Source: Pararhizobium sp.
Lineage (GTDB): Bacteria > Pseudomonadota > Alphaproteobacteria > Rhizobiales > Rhizobiaceae
Assembly (NCBI GenBank): GCA_017794825.1
Contig: CP051237.1
Location: 1,984,001-2,048,000 of the forward strand
DNA: 64,000 bases
Reading direction: 5' to 3'
The notes beneath the pieces are model-generated. The model worked only from the letters and a program-made list of their open reading frames with translations, had not been told where the DNA came from and did not search any database. Below are positions 44,501-51,967 of this stretch, in pieces; the stretch's first letter is position 1, and each line of letters opens with the position of its first letter. A program made the translations under genes and the position numbers.

Positions 44501-46750
44501 GAAGACGTCGCCACTGTTGAACAGGCTGACCGCCTGGATCGCGTTGAAGCCGACATTGGCGCCGCTATAACCGGACACCGATTCGTTGACGTCGATGTCG
44601 ATGTCGCCAGTGCCTCCGGCATTGAGAGCGCCGACCCCGATGAAGTCGGATTCGATGGCGGCATTGGTTTCAACAACCGCATTGCCGGCTCCGCCACCAA
44701 GCTGCACTGCTCCGGCGCCAAGAACCCAAGCCTGGGTCATGGCGTTGACCGTGGTCGTGGCGTTGCCTGGACCAACGGCTACCGAGAGAGCACCGATGAT
44801 CGGCGGATCGATGGCGCCGTTGACTGTGACCGTGGCGTTGCCGCCGATGGACAGAGCGCCCACACCGATCAAGCCTGCGTCGGCAGCCGACGTCGAGGCG
44901 ACGGTGGTCTTGCCTTCCGTGGTGACGTTGACATCGCCGCCGAAAGAGGCGCCGACCACACCGCTGCCACCAAGACCGCCACCAAGATTGGTATTGGAAG
45001 TGGTGTCGCCGGTTGTGATGTTGACGGCTCCACCGCCGAGACCAGCTACGCCGAGCCCGCCGGAATTGGTTTCACCTGTGTTGATGGTGACGTTATTGCC
45101 AACACCAACGACGCCAGCATCGACAGCATTGACTTCACCGGTGTCGATGTTGGTGTCACCACCGCCGAGCGCGAGACCGAGCACACCGATTCCGTCCGAA
45201 TTAATGACGTTTCCATCACCTTCCGGATCAAGCGTTTCGGAGCTGATATTGACGTTGCCGGTTCCGAGGTTCAGACCCAGCAGACCCACACCCGTCGCAT
45301 TGACTTCAGAAGCCTGAGCGACGCCGTCGCCGACGGTCACATTGGCGTCCATCGCGCCGCCGAGTACGACGGCGCCCATTCCGATCAACGGCGTCGTGCC
45401 AAGCACGTTACCGCCGAACAGATTGGCGGAAGCGGAGCCTGTGCCCGATACGGCCAGAATTCCAGCGGCGCCATCGGAGTCGACATTGCCGCCGACAGTC
45501 GCCGTGGCATTGCCCGAACCGAATGCAAGCGCCCCGACACCGATACCGTTCGTGCCCATCTGGGTAACCAGACTGCCTTCGTATGTCGTCGCTGTGGCAT
45601 TACCGGAACCGGTCGTCACTGCAGCGACACCAACCGGAATACCAAGTGTTGGCGTATAGAGAGTATCGACGCTGGTCTGATTTACGGCGCCATATAAATC
45701 GACATTGGCGGTACCCGTTCCTTCGGCCTGTCCATAAACACCAACAGCGCTTCCGGAAACCGTGGACGTCGACCCCACTGTCAGGTCAACATTGCCGTTT
45801 CCTCCGGAGGCAGAGGCAAACAAGCCGGCCGCTGTCCCGATACCACCCGGAGCGTTCGCCGCCGTGATATTTCCGTTGATCGTTGCGTCAATGTTGGAAC
45901 CATTCGTAGTTTCCAGCACCATTCCGTCAGCGAAGCCGATCAGCGCAGTTCCGCCAGTAATAGTAGTCCCTTCGGCCGTCTGCACGGTAATCGGTGAGTT
46001 CACACCAGATGTCGACAGCACGACACCATTTGCGTCACCGATGACCGGTGCGGAACCACCCGCTACAGAACCGGCATTCAAGTTGTAGGTCAAAGGAGAG
46101 TTGGGCCCCGCCGTCGTCATCTCCAAGCCGTTGGCAGTACCTAACGCCAATATGGACCCACCTTGGATCACTCCACCGTTCTGCGTGAACGTATTGTATG
46201 ACCCATCACCATCTGTCGACAAAACGAGGCCATCGGAGCTGCCAAGAGCGATTGTGGATCCGCCCTGCAAAGTACCCGCATTAAGCGTCATATCGATATA
46301 TGCGGCGTCTCCGGTCGTTTGCGCCGTGAAGCCAGTAGCTCCGAATGTCGAAGAACCGCCGATGATATAAGGCGCCGCGCCTGGCGCGACTTGATTCACT
46401 TCAATGACCAGGAACTGGCCGTTGGCATCGGTACTCAAGCTGACACCGTTGCGTGTAAGCCCGCCGTTGTCTGTGATCTGCGAATTCGTAAAGACGAAAA
46501 TCCCCGGATTGGAGCCGGTGTCGGAGTTGTCATAGGTTACACCGCTCGTGTAAGGCCCCGATCCACATCCCACAGTAAAAGGATTCAAAGGACCCACATT
46601 TCCGCATTCATTGTCCGCCAAAGCCTGACTGGACATTAGTATTCCACCGACGGGAACTGCGAGCGCTGTAAGTCCTACAGCAGAAACGCCTGCGACAAGC
46701 CTGCGGCGCAAAGTTTTCAGATTAGAAGACGTATTAGCGTGACTCAGCAA
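41567..46750 (-). CDS. autotransporter with beta-helical repeat passenger
   Basis: A 1727-residue type Va autotransporter. The N-terminal signal peptide is basic (LKTLRRRLVAGVSAVG) and is predicted to end at SSQALA. About 1,400 passenger residues follow, rich in G, N, D, S, T and V in short coils, predicted to be a beta-helix. Residues near 770-1020 hold a regular repeat block. The final roughly 270 residues form an outer-membrane beta-barrel, beginning near NGVWIRGIGQYAE and ending in the aromatic VRYSW. The start is TTG 46750 with GGGGGAG upstream. It is probably an adhesin or aggregation factor. Only two cysteines are evident, both near the N-terminus. Confidence 0.9.
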   Translation of the reverse strand: MLSHANTSSNLKTLRRRLVAGVSAVGLTALAVPVGGILMSSQALADNECGNVGPLNPFTVGCGSGPYTSGVTYDNSDTGSNPGIFVFTNSQITDNGGLTRNGVSLSTDANGQFLVIEVNQVAPGAAPYIIGGSSTFGATGFTAQTTGDAAYIDMTLNAGTLQGGSTIALGSSDGLVLSTDGDGSYNTFTQNGGVIQGGSILALGTANGLEMTTAGPNSPLTYNLNAGSVAGGSAPVIGDANGVVLSTSGVNSPITVQTAEGTTITGGTALIGFADGMVLETTNGSNIDATINGNITAANAPGGIGTAAGLFASASGGNGNVDLTVGSTSTVSGSAVGVYGQAEGTGTANVDLYGAVNQTSVDTLYTPTLGIPVGVAAVTTGSGNATATTYEGSLVTQMGTNGIGVGALAFGSGNATATVGGNVDSDGAAGILAVSGTGSASANLFGGNVLGTTPLIGMGAVVLGGAMDANVTVGDGVAQASEVNATGVGLLGLNLGTGNVNISSETLDPEGDGNVINSDGIGVLGLALGGGDTNIDTGEVNAVDAGVVGVGNNVTINTGETNSGGLGVAGLGGGAVNITTGDTTSNTNLGGGLGGSGVVGASFGGDVNVTTEGKTTVASTSAADAGLIGVGALSIGGNATVTVNGAIDPPIIGALSVAVGPGNATTTVNAMTQAWVLGAGAVQLGGGAGNAVVETNAAIESDFIGVGALNAGGTGDIDIDVNESVSGYSGANVGFNAIQAVSLFNSGDVFVNTGLNGTLAADNDGIQVSKLFGDGNVEVGAEAAINAGDEGIEVLSLLNDGNIIIGTGTAAPITAGDDGISALKYFGDGDVTIEANSAIGAGDDGISTVGVFSDGNVSIMTGVDAPITAGDDGINTLKLFGDGNVTINAEAAINSGDEGIQTVGVFSDGDVSITTGAAAPITAGTDGISTFKLFGDGDTNVTANSAISATYEGIETTNIFSDGDVNVATGDGGTTDDGSDGGAITAGDDGIDIVKVFGAGNINVDVNADINAGEEGIDIFRTLSGGAGSTIDVSVDGTSTVVAGGNGIEIDTPFALNDINVSVGTGSEVIADDGSAVTITSFSVLGDNNVTVTSDGLLRGEGSFFEPVVFVGTDGAATVNNGVNGVIMSDDGFWDDNAISILAGSDVAVNNAGAVYGNMNLISFGGGTMVDNSGYWATEGFNNIWAFNGDAILDNSGVIETDGLTLFSFASAGGDSIVNNSGAIYVNGLTSFGGPLFGIDDFNNSGLVSMVNGTSDYGLVTIPVYGSGIGDTTVVVGNFNGNPGSRLAVDAELGGVGTSSSDILVITGDVDGQTQVSVNNVGGFGAYNPVGIPVIGVLSGNTDLGDFELAGGPIDTGLFSYDLFLDSPGGPAQFTPGFAPDAKAWVLASYADSSAYMFAQAASIAQNMWHTTADGYIDRSSDLREIYGSTGTGVSTANADFIEAAPPPAAPAVNNNDNGVWIRGIGQYAESEGSESFEAFPGQFVSFNTDYNETLWGIEGGVDHAFHMNNGSTLVLGLMGGYVTNSVEFSGLGDEATIDGGMAGIYATWVNGPGYIDALFKADFLTADFSVGGAQASTDILNLGGRIEGGYRFTNASGYYIEPVASLAYVNSSVDDLSVLGTSVQVEDGDSLRGKIGGRLGTTMIVGNGKLDPYINAYVGGEFLGDNSAVIAGLALQDDISGVFGEVGAGFNWYNAANSWSVYGQANYIFADEYWAGNGTLGVRYSW
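43683..44437 (-). repeat. tandem repeats in the autotransporter passenger (alternating 26/28 residues)
   Basis: Units begin [F/S]xDG[N/D]V and end AGD[D/E]GI plus about six residues. Successive lengths are 27, 28, 26, 28, 26, 28, 26, 37 and 25 residues. GDGNV-type units alternate with SDGNV-type units carrying APITAGDDGI, so the true period is 54 residues (162 bp). The 37-residue unit contains a D/G/T insertion. The pattern is what a stack of beta-helix coils would give. Confidence 0.8.
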
Positions 46751-47571
46751 TTTCTTGCTCCCCCGATAGAGCGCAATCTCCCGACGAGATTACGCTGATT
46801 CATACACATATCACCCGACAACAAAAAATGATTAACACTCGATAGCCCAAGCAACAACTGAAATGACGCGAAATAGACTGAATTTCCGAGATAAGTTGTG
46901 AATCTGCAACAGTATCTACTTTGCGATGAATTCTTGCGACACCTGAAATAAATATATTTAATCGCAAACTACTGATTCCATGTGGGTTTTTTATGGTCGA
47001 TTGCTTCCAAAGGAGCAGTAGGGATTGGACCGGACGCGCAATTTGAAAGCGGCATTGCTTGATTAAATCTCAAATGCATTTTTGAAATACATTCGCCAGT
47101 ATGGACGCCTATTATTCTCTTGTAAAATATTCACCCGCGTATTTCAGTATATTTCATAAATTTTAGCGAGTAAAAATTAATAAGATATACTTATCCAATA
47201 CGTTTCCACATCAATAAATTGAAGTGATACTTCTTAAAATCCATGGTTAATGACATGTTTATGCACAATTCTTAGTATAGGAATTTTTTGCAACCGGAGA
47301 TTCGGATGCTGCCTGATTCGTGAATCGGTATGCGAGTGTTTTTGACTTCACGAAGCCGTGATTTGCCCGACCTGTCGCGCAGAGACTGACCTTTGACAAC
47401 ACTACCGGAGGCGGTCGCGAATCATCCGTGCAACCGGCCAAGAAAAGTGTGAAACCAACCGGAATCCGCGCCGATTCATTGACCTTTTCCAAAATTTGAG
47501 CAATCTCTATCAATCGCAGACACGCATGATGGATTCCGCCGGAATATTGCTTCGGCGACAGGAGGACTGAC
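46751..47571. promoter_or_regulatory. AT-rich intergenic region upstream of the autotransporter
   Basis: These 821 bases contain no supported gene and are clearly AT-richer than the coding DNA, most strongly at about 46800-47290. A hairpin (46771-46795) with a 10-bp stem, GCGCAATCTC against GAGATTACGC (one G-U in RNA), lies just before the autotransporter ribosome site. TTTGCGAT (46920) and ATCGCAAA (46961) form a widely spaced inverted pair. Promoters for both divergent neighbours must lie here; none is assignable by eye. Confidence 0.55.
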
Positions 47572-48207
47572 ATGAACAGGCGCATGTTTCTTGGCGGCGC
47601 GATAGCTGCGGCGGCGCTCGCACAACCCGGTCTACGCATCGCAGCGGCCCAGTCGAACGCGTCGCGCTACTTCAAGGGCTCGACGGCGGATGGCGGACAC
47701 ACCTATCCGAACACCAACTTCGATGCCATCGATGATCGCTGGAAGCGCCAGATGGTGAAGTATTTCTCCGACGAGCCGCAGGGCACCGTCGTGATCGACA
47801 CCAACAATCATTACATGTACTGGATCTGGGAAAACAACACGGCGATCCGATACGGCGTCGGCGTAGGCCGCGAGGGCTTTCAGTGGTTCGGCCGCGCCAA
47901 CGTCGCGCGCAAGCAGCGCTGGCCCACCTGGACGCCGCCAAAGGAAATGCACGCGCGCCAGCCCGGACTGCCTCAGATGATGGAGGGCGGACCAAACAAT
48001 CCGATGGGCGCGCGGGGACTCTATCTGCACAATGACAAGGGCGACACCGGATACCGCCTGCACGGCACAGCCGAACCCTGGTCGATCGGATCGGATGTTT
48101 CTTCCGGCTGCATTCGCATGTTCAACGAGGACATCATCGATCTCTACAGGCGTGTGCCGGTCGGCACCTCGGTACTGGTGCTCGAGCATATTTCCGACCG
48201 CGCCTGA
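47572..48207 (+). CDS. L,D-transpeptidase (YkuD domain)
   Basis: A 211-residue periplasmic enzyme with a signal starting NRRMFLGGAIAAAALAQ, possibly Tat-type. The YkuD domain starts near GTVVIDTNNHYMYWIWEN. The catalytic motif is YRLHGTAEPWSIGSDVSSGC then IRMFNEDI, with the nucleophilic Cys and preceding His. It forms 3-3 crosslinks in peptidoglycan or attaches proteins to it, both common in Hyphomicrobiales. The next gene encodes an OmpA-like peptidoglycan-binding protein. Confidence 0.92.
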   Translation: MNRRMFLGGAIAAAALAQPGLRIAAAQSNASRYFKGSTADGGHTYPNTNFDAIDDRWKRQMVKYFSDEPQGTVVIDTNNHYMYWIWENNTAIRYGVGVGREGFQWFGRANVARKQRWPTWTPPKEMHARQPGLPQMMEGGPNNPMGARGLYLHNDKGDTGYRLHGTAEPWSIGSDVSSGCIRMFNEDIIDLYRRVPVGTSVLVLEHISDRA

Positions 48208-48247
48208 CGCGCCCCAGACCGATACTCGAAAGCAGGTTCAGACATCC

Positions 48248-48784
48248 ATGAAGTCCATTATTTATGCTTTGCTCGCATGCGCCATGCTGACTGGCGGCCT
48301 CGGCGCGTCCGGATGCACCACTGCAAGCCTCGGCGACCCGCTGAGCGGCAGCACGGATGATCCGGCCGTCGGCTTCGCCAACGCCAAGTCCGACAGCGAA
48401 GAAAATTTCGTCATGACCGTCGGGCGGCGCATCTATTTCGCGTCCGGATCCGCAGAGTTCGACGACGTGGCGCTGGAAACGATGGACCTGCAGGCCCGGT
48501 GGCTCGTCAGCCATCCGAAATGGCTGATCAAGATGCAGGGCTTTGCGGACGATCCAGGATCCGACGCGGCCAATGTGGCGCTGTCCGACAAGCGGGCGAA
48601 CGCCGTGATGGATTATCTGGCTTCCAAGGGCGTCGACCGGCGACGGATGTGGGCCAAGGGCTATGGCAAGGAGCGCCTGGTGCGCAATTGCTCGGATATC
48701 GCCTGCAAGGCCCAGAACCGGCGCGTGAACGTCAATCTGCGCAAGGAATTCGACGCCGCGGCGCCGCAATACACCGGCGGATAA
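48248..48784 (+). CDS. OmpA-family peptidoglycan-binding (probable lipo)protein
   Basis: A 178-residue protein with an N-terminal signal ending LGASGCTTAS. The cysteine could be a lipidation site, although the lipobox (A-S-G-C) is weak. The C-terminal OmpA domain has RRIYFASGSAEFDDVALETM, IKMQGFADDPGSDAANVALS and DKRANAVMDYLASKGVDRRR then MWAKGYGKERL, similar to Pal. It ties envelope to peptidoglycan. It follows the transpeptidase by 40 bp and converges with the thioesterase gene, three bases apart. Confidence 0.85.
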   Translation: MKSIIYALLACAMLTGGLGASGCTTASLGDPLSGSTDDPAVGFANAKSDSEENFVMTVGRRIYFASGSAEFDDVALETMDLQARWLVSHPKWLIKMQGFADDPGSDAANVALSDKRANAVMDYLASKGVDRRRMWAKGYGKERLVRNCSDIACKAQNRRVNVNLRKEFDAAAPQYTGG

Positions 48785-48787
48785 ATA

Positions 48788-49204
48788 TCACTCGCCGCGG
48801 AAGCGGGCGACGACATCCGCCGGTATGGGCGTGGATTTGAGTTTACCCGTCTCGGGATCTTTCTGCGTCCAGACCCGCGTTTCCCGGACTTCGACGCACA
48901 GCGCGCCGTCTTTCGTGAGCGCGTGGACGATATCGAAACTGGATTTGCGAATCTCGGCGATGGTGCTGACGATCTCTATCTCGTCGCCATAGCGGCATGG
49001 CGCCTTGAACTGCGCATTTGTCGCCACCAGCGGACATCCGGCGATGCCGTAGCGCGCCACCATATCCTGCTTTGGCAGCCCCGCCGCCTCGTAGAGCATT
49101 GTCACGCCGTGGTCGAAGAACGAGAAAAAATTCGGGTTGAAGACGATTCCGGCCGGATCGCAGTCTCCCCATTCGATCCGCCGCGTCAGTGTATTGGAAA
49201 GCAT
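48788..49204 (-). CDS. hotdog-fold acyl-CoA thioesterase (YbgC/4HBT family)
   Basis: A 138-residue thioesterase. RIEWGDCDPAGIVFNPNFFS contains the catalytic Asp and the DPAGIV(F/Y) loop. The rest (LVATNAQFKAPCRYGDEIEI) matches the 4-hydroxybenzoyl-CoA thioesterase/YbgC group. The substrate is unknown; an aromatic acyl-CoA is possible given the neighbouring O-demethylase/ligase genes, although a MITE now separates them. Its 5' side adjoins the MITE at 49260. Confidence 0.86.
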   Translation of the reverse strand: MLSNTLTRRIEWGDCDPAGIVFNPNFFSFFDHGVTMLYEAAGLPKQDMVARYGIAGCPLVATNAQFKAPCRYGDEIEIVSTIAEIRKSSFDIVHALTKDGALCVEVRETRVWTQKDPETGKLKSTPIPADVVARFRGE

Positions 49205-49259
49205 CGCTTGATCCTTGTCTCGCCGAACTTCGGCGGCGCCTGTCCGATTCGGAACATTA

Positions 49260-49556
49260 GAGCCATTATTGCTTAGATGGAATCATTTGACCGTAGCGAT
49301 TTTGGTTGCTGACAAGGCGAGCCGTGTGACGTGGTGTTATCCCACCAGGAACACGGGTCAACGCAGTCAGCGGGCAAAATCGCACGGCCTGTTTACACGA
49401 CGTTTCAACGCTATGTCCCGTTTCAAGGTGGGGGAAATCGGCCCATCGGCGTCGTTGCGCCGCTTGCCCGATGCACCGCATCGCACTGCGCGACGCGCCT
49501 AGCCGAGTGAACCGATTTCCCTCCATCAAATGTTTCCATCTAAACAATAATGGCTC
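49260..49556. mobile_element. 297-bp MITE-like element, copy 2
   Basis: Same length, orientation and terminal inverted repeats as 8719-9015. It is flanked by a perfect TA duplication (49258-49259 and 49557-49558). The ends GAGCCATTATTGCTTAGATG and, reverse-complemented, GAGCCATTATTGTTTAGATG differ by one base over 20. Its right end lies exactly at the stop codon of the minus-strand gene 49556-51007. No coding capacity of its own is convincing. Confidence 0.88.
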
Positions 49557-51007
49557 TATACGGCTTCCAGCGAGCCGCGTGTCACACCGATTTCGCTGCG
49601 ATAGGATTGCGCCGCGAGACTGATCGGCGACGGCGCGACGATGGCGCGGATCTTGACCTGCTCATGCGGTTCGATGTTGCCGGCGCTGCGAGCGCCTCCG
49701 CCATCCTCGCCCCAGTAGAGCACGACCTCTGTTCCGTGTTCGGCGAAGTCCGAGTCGACGCTGGCCAGAGACATCATGGCGTGCTCGTTGACGGTGTAGG
49801 TCGGATAGGTGGCGAGGCCAATCGTCTTGCCAGACTTGTCGGTGACGCGGTCGTAGTGCATGCGCGCTGCGGCCGCCAGCGGCATGGTGATCGGCAACGG
49901 ATTGCGGCCGCCGGTCTCGAACTGGCTCTGCATGACCTTCATCACGTCCTCGGCGTTCCAGATCAGCGTCACCTTCTTGCGGTGCGGCTTGCCGACCATC
50001 GCTTCCAGCGCCTCCCGCCCGACATAGTGGTGGTCGAATTTCACCAGATGACCGTAATTGAGGTCGAACGGCGTGAGATAATAGTCTTCAATGTCAGGCG
50101 AATAGAAACTGCCGCCGAGCGACATGCGCATCGCCGCATTCCGCGAGCTCAACCAGTCCCGGTAGGGCTTCATTGCTGGGCTGGTGTAGACGGCCGAAAC
50201 CGGAACCGCCCACCAGCCTGACTCGATTACGGTGGTGAAATAGCCGATGGACCCGATTTGCCGCAGCCCGAAAGCCTTGCCCTCGCTCACAAGCGCTTTC
50301 TTGACGGCCTGACGATCCTCCCAGGGGCCGGAAAGTTCAAGACCGGGAACGCCGCCCATGGTGTGGCGCATGCCGCGCACCTTGCACCCGGCGATGTCCA
50401 GGATATCCGACCGGAAGAACTTGATCTCCGGCAATGGACCTCCGTGCAGTTTTTCAAGAAGCCCCCAGGCGTTCGGACCTTCCACCTGGTAGCGGTAGAA
50501 ATTGCGCTTCCTCGCCTTGTTGAGCGCCCACATCGGATCGAGTTCGGATTCGACCTCGTAGCCGAGCGCCTGCGCGTTGAACTCCACCCAGTCGGTGGTC
50601 GAGGGATTGCCAACGACGATGAAGTGTTCTGGCTCCAGACGATAGATGATCGCATCGCCGATGACATGACCTTCCGGAGAGCAGGCCACGAGCTGCTTCG
50701 CCGCGCCGACCTCGAATGTCCGGAAGGAATTGACGGCGAGATACTGGCACAGATCCAGCGCGCCGGGTCCGCGCAGGTGCAGGCTGTGCATATGGTAGCT
50801 CTGGTCGTGCAGCGCGATGGTCTCGCGCCAGGAACGCTGCTCGTCGCGCCAGGTCGTGAATTCCGGCCTCACGGCGTCGCCCGGCATCATCTGGGTGTAG
50901 ATCGTCAACGCATTCTTCGGCGGATTGCGAAACAGGTGATCGACGATATTGGGAACCTGTTCGATCAGGTCGCTCAAGGATTGCGGTTGTGTGTCATTTC
51001 CGGCCAT
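49556..51007 (-). CDS. GcvT-fold tetrahydrofolate-dependent O-demethylase-like protein (LigM-like)
   Basis: A 483-residue aminomethyltransferase-family protein. Recognisable parts are LHDQSYHMHSLHLRGPGALD, YRYQVEGPNAWGLLEK, HTMGGVPGLELSGPWEDR and YLTPFDLNYGHLVKFDHH, then VGREALEAM. The family includes glycine-cleavage T protein, DmdA and the vanillate/syringate O-demethylase LigM; length and several motifs fit LigM best. Such enzymes move a methyl group to tetrahydrofolate. ATG 51007 has GAGGAG upstream. The TAG stop is completed by the MITE's first base. Divergent from a TetR gene that probably controls it. Confidence 0.75.
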   Translation of the reverse strand: MAGNDTQPQSLSDLIEQVPNIVDHLFRNPPKNALTIYTQMMPGDAVRPEFTTWRDEQRSWRETIALHDQSYHMHSLHLRGPGALDLCQYLAVNSFRTFEVGAAKQLVACSPEGHVIGDAIIYRLEPEHFIVVGNPSTTDWVEFNAQALGYEVESELDPMWALNKARKRNFYRYQVEGPNAWGLLEKLHGGPLPEIKFFRSDILDIAGCKVRGMRHTMGGVPGLELSGPWEDRQAVKKALVSEGKAFGLRQIGSIGYFTTVIESGWWAVPVSAVYTSPAMKPYRDWLSSRNAAMRMSLGGSFYSPDIEDYYLTPFDLNYGHLVKFDHHYVGREALEAMVGKPHRKKVTLIWNAEDVMKVMQSQFETGGRNPLPITMPLAAAARMHYDRVTDKSGKTIGLATYPTYTVNEHAMMSLASVDSDFAEHGTEVVLYWGEDGGGARSAGNIEPHEQVKIRAIVAPSPISLAAQSYRSEIGVTRGSLEAV

Positions 51008-51076
51008 GTCGATCTCCTCCCTTGCCGCCTTGCACGCTGCCGATGCCCCGGCATATCCGGATTGCAGTCTTGATAA

Positions 51077-51094
51077 TTCTATTGCACTATAGAA
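51077..51094. promoter_or_regulatory. candidate TetR operator 1
   Basis: TTCTATTGCACTATAGAA is an 18-bp dyad with TTCTAT/ATAGAA arms between the O-demethylase-like gene and the TetR gene. Its reverse complement matches operator 2 at 15 of 18 positions (consensus TTYTATAGWGCWATAGAA). Confidence 0.65.
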
Positions 51095-51255
51095 AAATAG
51101 GCAACATGTCGAGCACCTTCGTATCGACGCCCCGGAAGGAGAGCGCCATGCATGCGCCGATGCGACGTGGATGTCGGCGGCGTCTGGCCGTTTCCCTCGG
51201 CAGAAGCGATCGTGTACACAGATCCTGAACCTGCCTGCCCCCAATCGAGTAAGCC

Positions 51256-51879
51256 ATGACCCGCCAGTTGAAACAGACCGAAAAATCTCCGCAGCGCAAC
51301 GTCAGAAAGCGTCGCCGGGAAATTGTCGACGCCGCGGCGCGGGTGTTTGCAGAACGCGGCTACCATGGCGCTTCTACGCAGGACATCGCCGATCTGCTCG
51401 GCATGCGGCAGGCCAGCCTGTACTACTATTTCGATTCCAAGGAAACGGCGCTTGAAGAGGTCTGCGCCCTTGGCGCAGCGGGATTTGTCGAAAAGGCTGA
51501 AGAGATCGTCCGCAACGGACTTCCGGCGCAGGAGCGCCTCTGCCAACTCCTTGCGGCGCATATCGCGCCGCTGGACCATCGCGCGGATTACACCCGAACC
51601 TTCCTGAACGAACGCAAATGGTTGCCCATGGAAAGCCGCCGCAAGGTCGGCCGCATGTCGCGGCGGCTCGAAGCCATTTTCGAGCGGGTCATTCGCGAGG
51701 GTATCCGCAACGGCGAGTTCCGCAACGATCTCAATCCGCGCATGACGACGCTCGCCCTGCTCGGGATGATGAACGCCGTCTCCACCTGGTACGAGCGTGA
51801 ATCCATACCGCTTGACCGGATCGCCGAACTGTTTGGCGACCTGGCGCTGAACGGCGCCAGCAACACGGATGCCGATTAG
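51256..51879 (+). CDS. TetR family transcriptional regulator
   Basis: A 207-residue TetR protein. The helix-turn-helix lies in AARVFAERGYHGASTQDIAD then LLGMRQASLYYYFDSKETAL. The C-terminal ligand domain resembles TetR proteins of acyl-CoA or aromatic catabolism. The matched dyads at 51077 (before it) and 51889 (after it) suggest it represses both the divergent gene and the downstream ligase/Liv operon. The start codon lacks a strong ribosome site. Confidence 0.88.
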   Translation: MTRQLKQTEKSPQRNVRKRRREIVDAAARVFAERGYHGASTQDIADLLGMRQASLYYYFDSKETALEEVCALGAAGFVEKAEEIVRNGLPAQERLCQLLAAHIAPLDHRADYTRTFLNERKWLPMESRRKVGRMSRRLEAIFERVIREGIRNGEFRNDLNPRMTTLALLGMMNAVSTWYERESIPLDRIAELFGDLALNGASNTDAD

Positions 51880-51888
51880 GCAAAAAAA

Positions 51889-51906
51889 TTTTATAGAGCT
51901 ATAGAA
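51889..51906. promoter_or_regulatory. candidate TetR operator 2
   Basis: TTTTATAGAGCTATAGAA lies between the TetR stop and the acyl-CoA ligase start and matches operator 1 in reverse complement at 15 of 18 positions. TATAG-AG-CTATA forms the inner dyad. Confidence 0.65.
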
Positions 51907-51967
51907 TTTTAGCTCTGGCTGCGGTATAGAACAAGCTCGGAGGAACTTGGCTGGACGCCGGGAGATG

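Noticed and set aside
47259..47639. A 126-codon minus-strand frame upstream of the L,D-transpeptidase
   Set aside because: It overlaps the transpeptidase signal sequence, spans the AT-rich promoter region and shows no family pattern.
49215..49547. Open frames inside the MITE, also seen in copy 1
   Set aside because: Both strands are open over the same stretch and frames run into flanking DNA; more likely a by-product of composition than a transposase remnant.
50900..51255. Possible glycine or other riboswitch upstream of the GcvT-fold gene
   Set aside because: No tandem aptamer-like conserved cores are visible; only the TetR-type dyad stands out.
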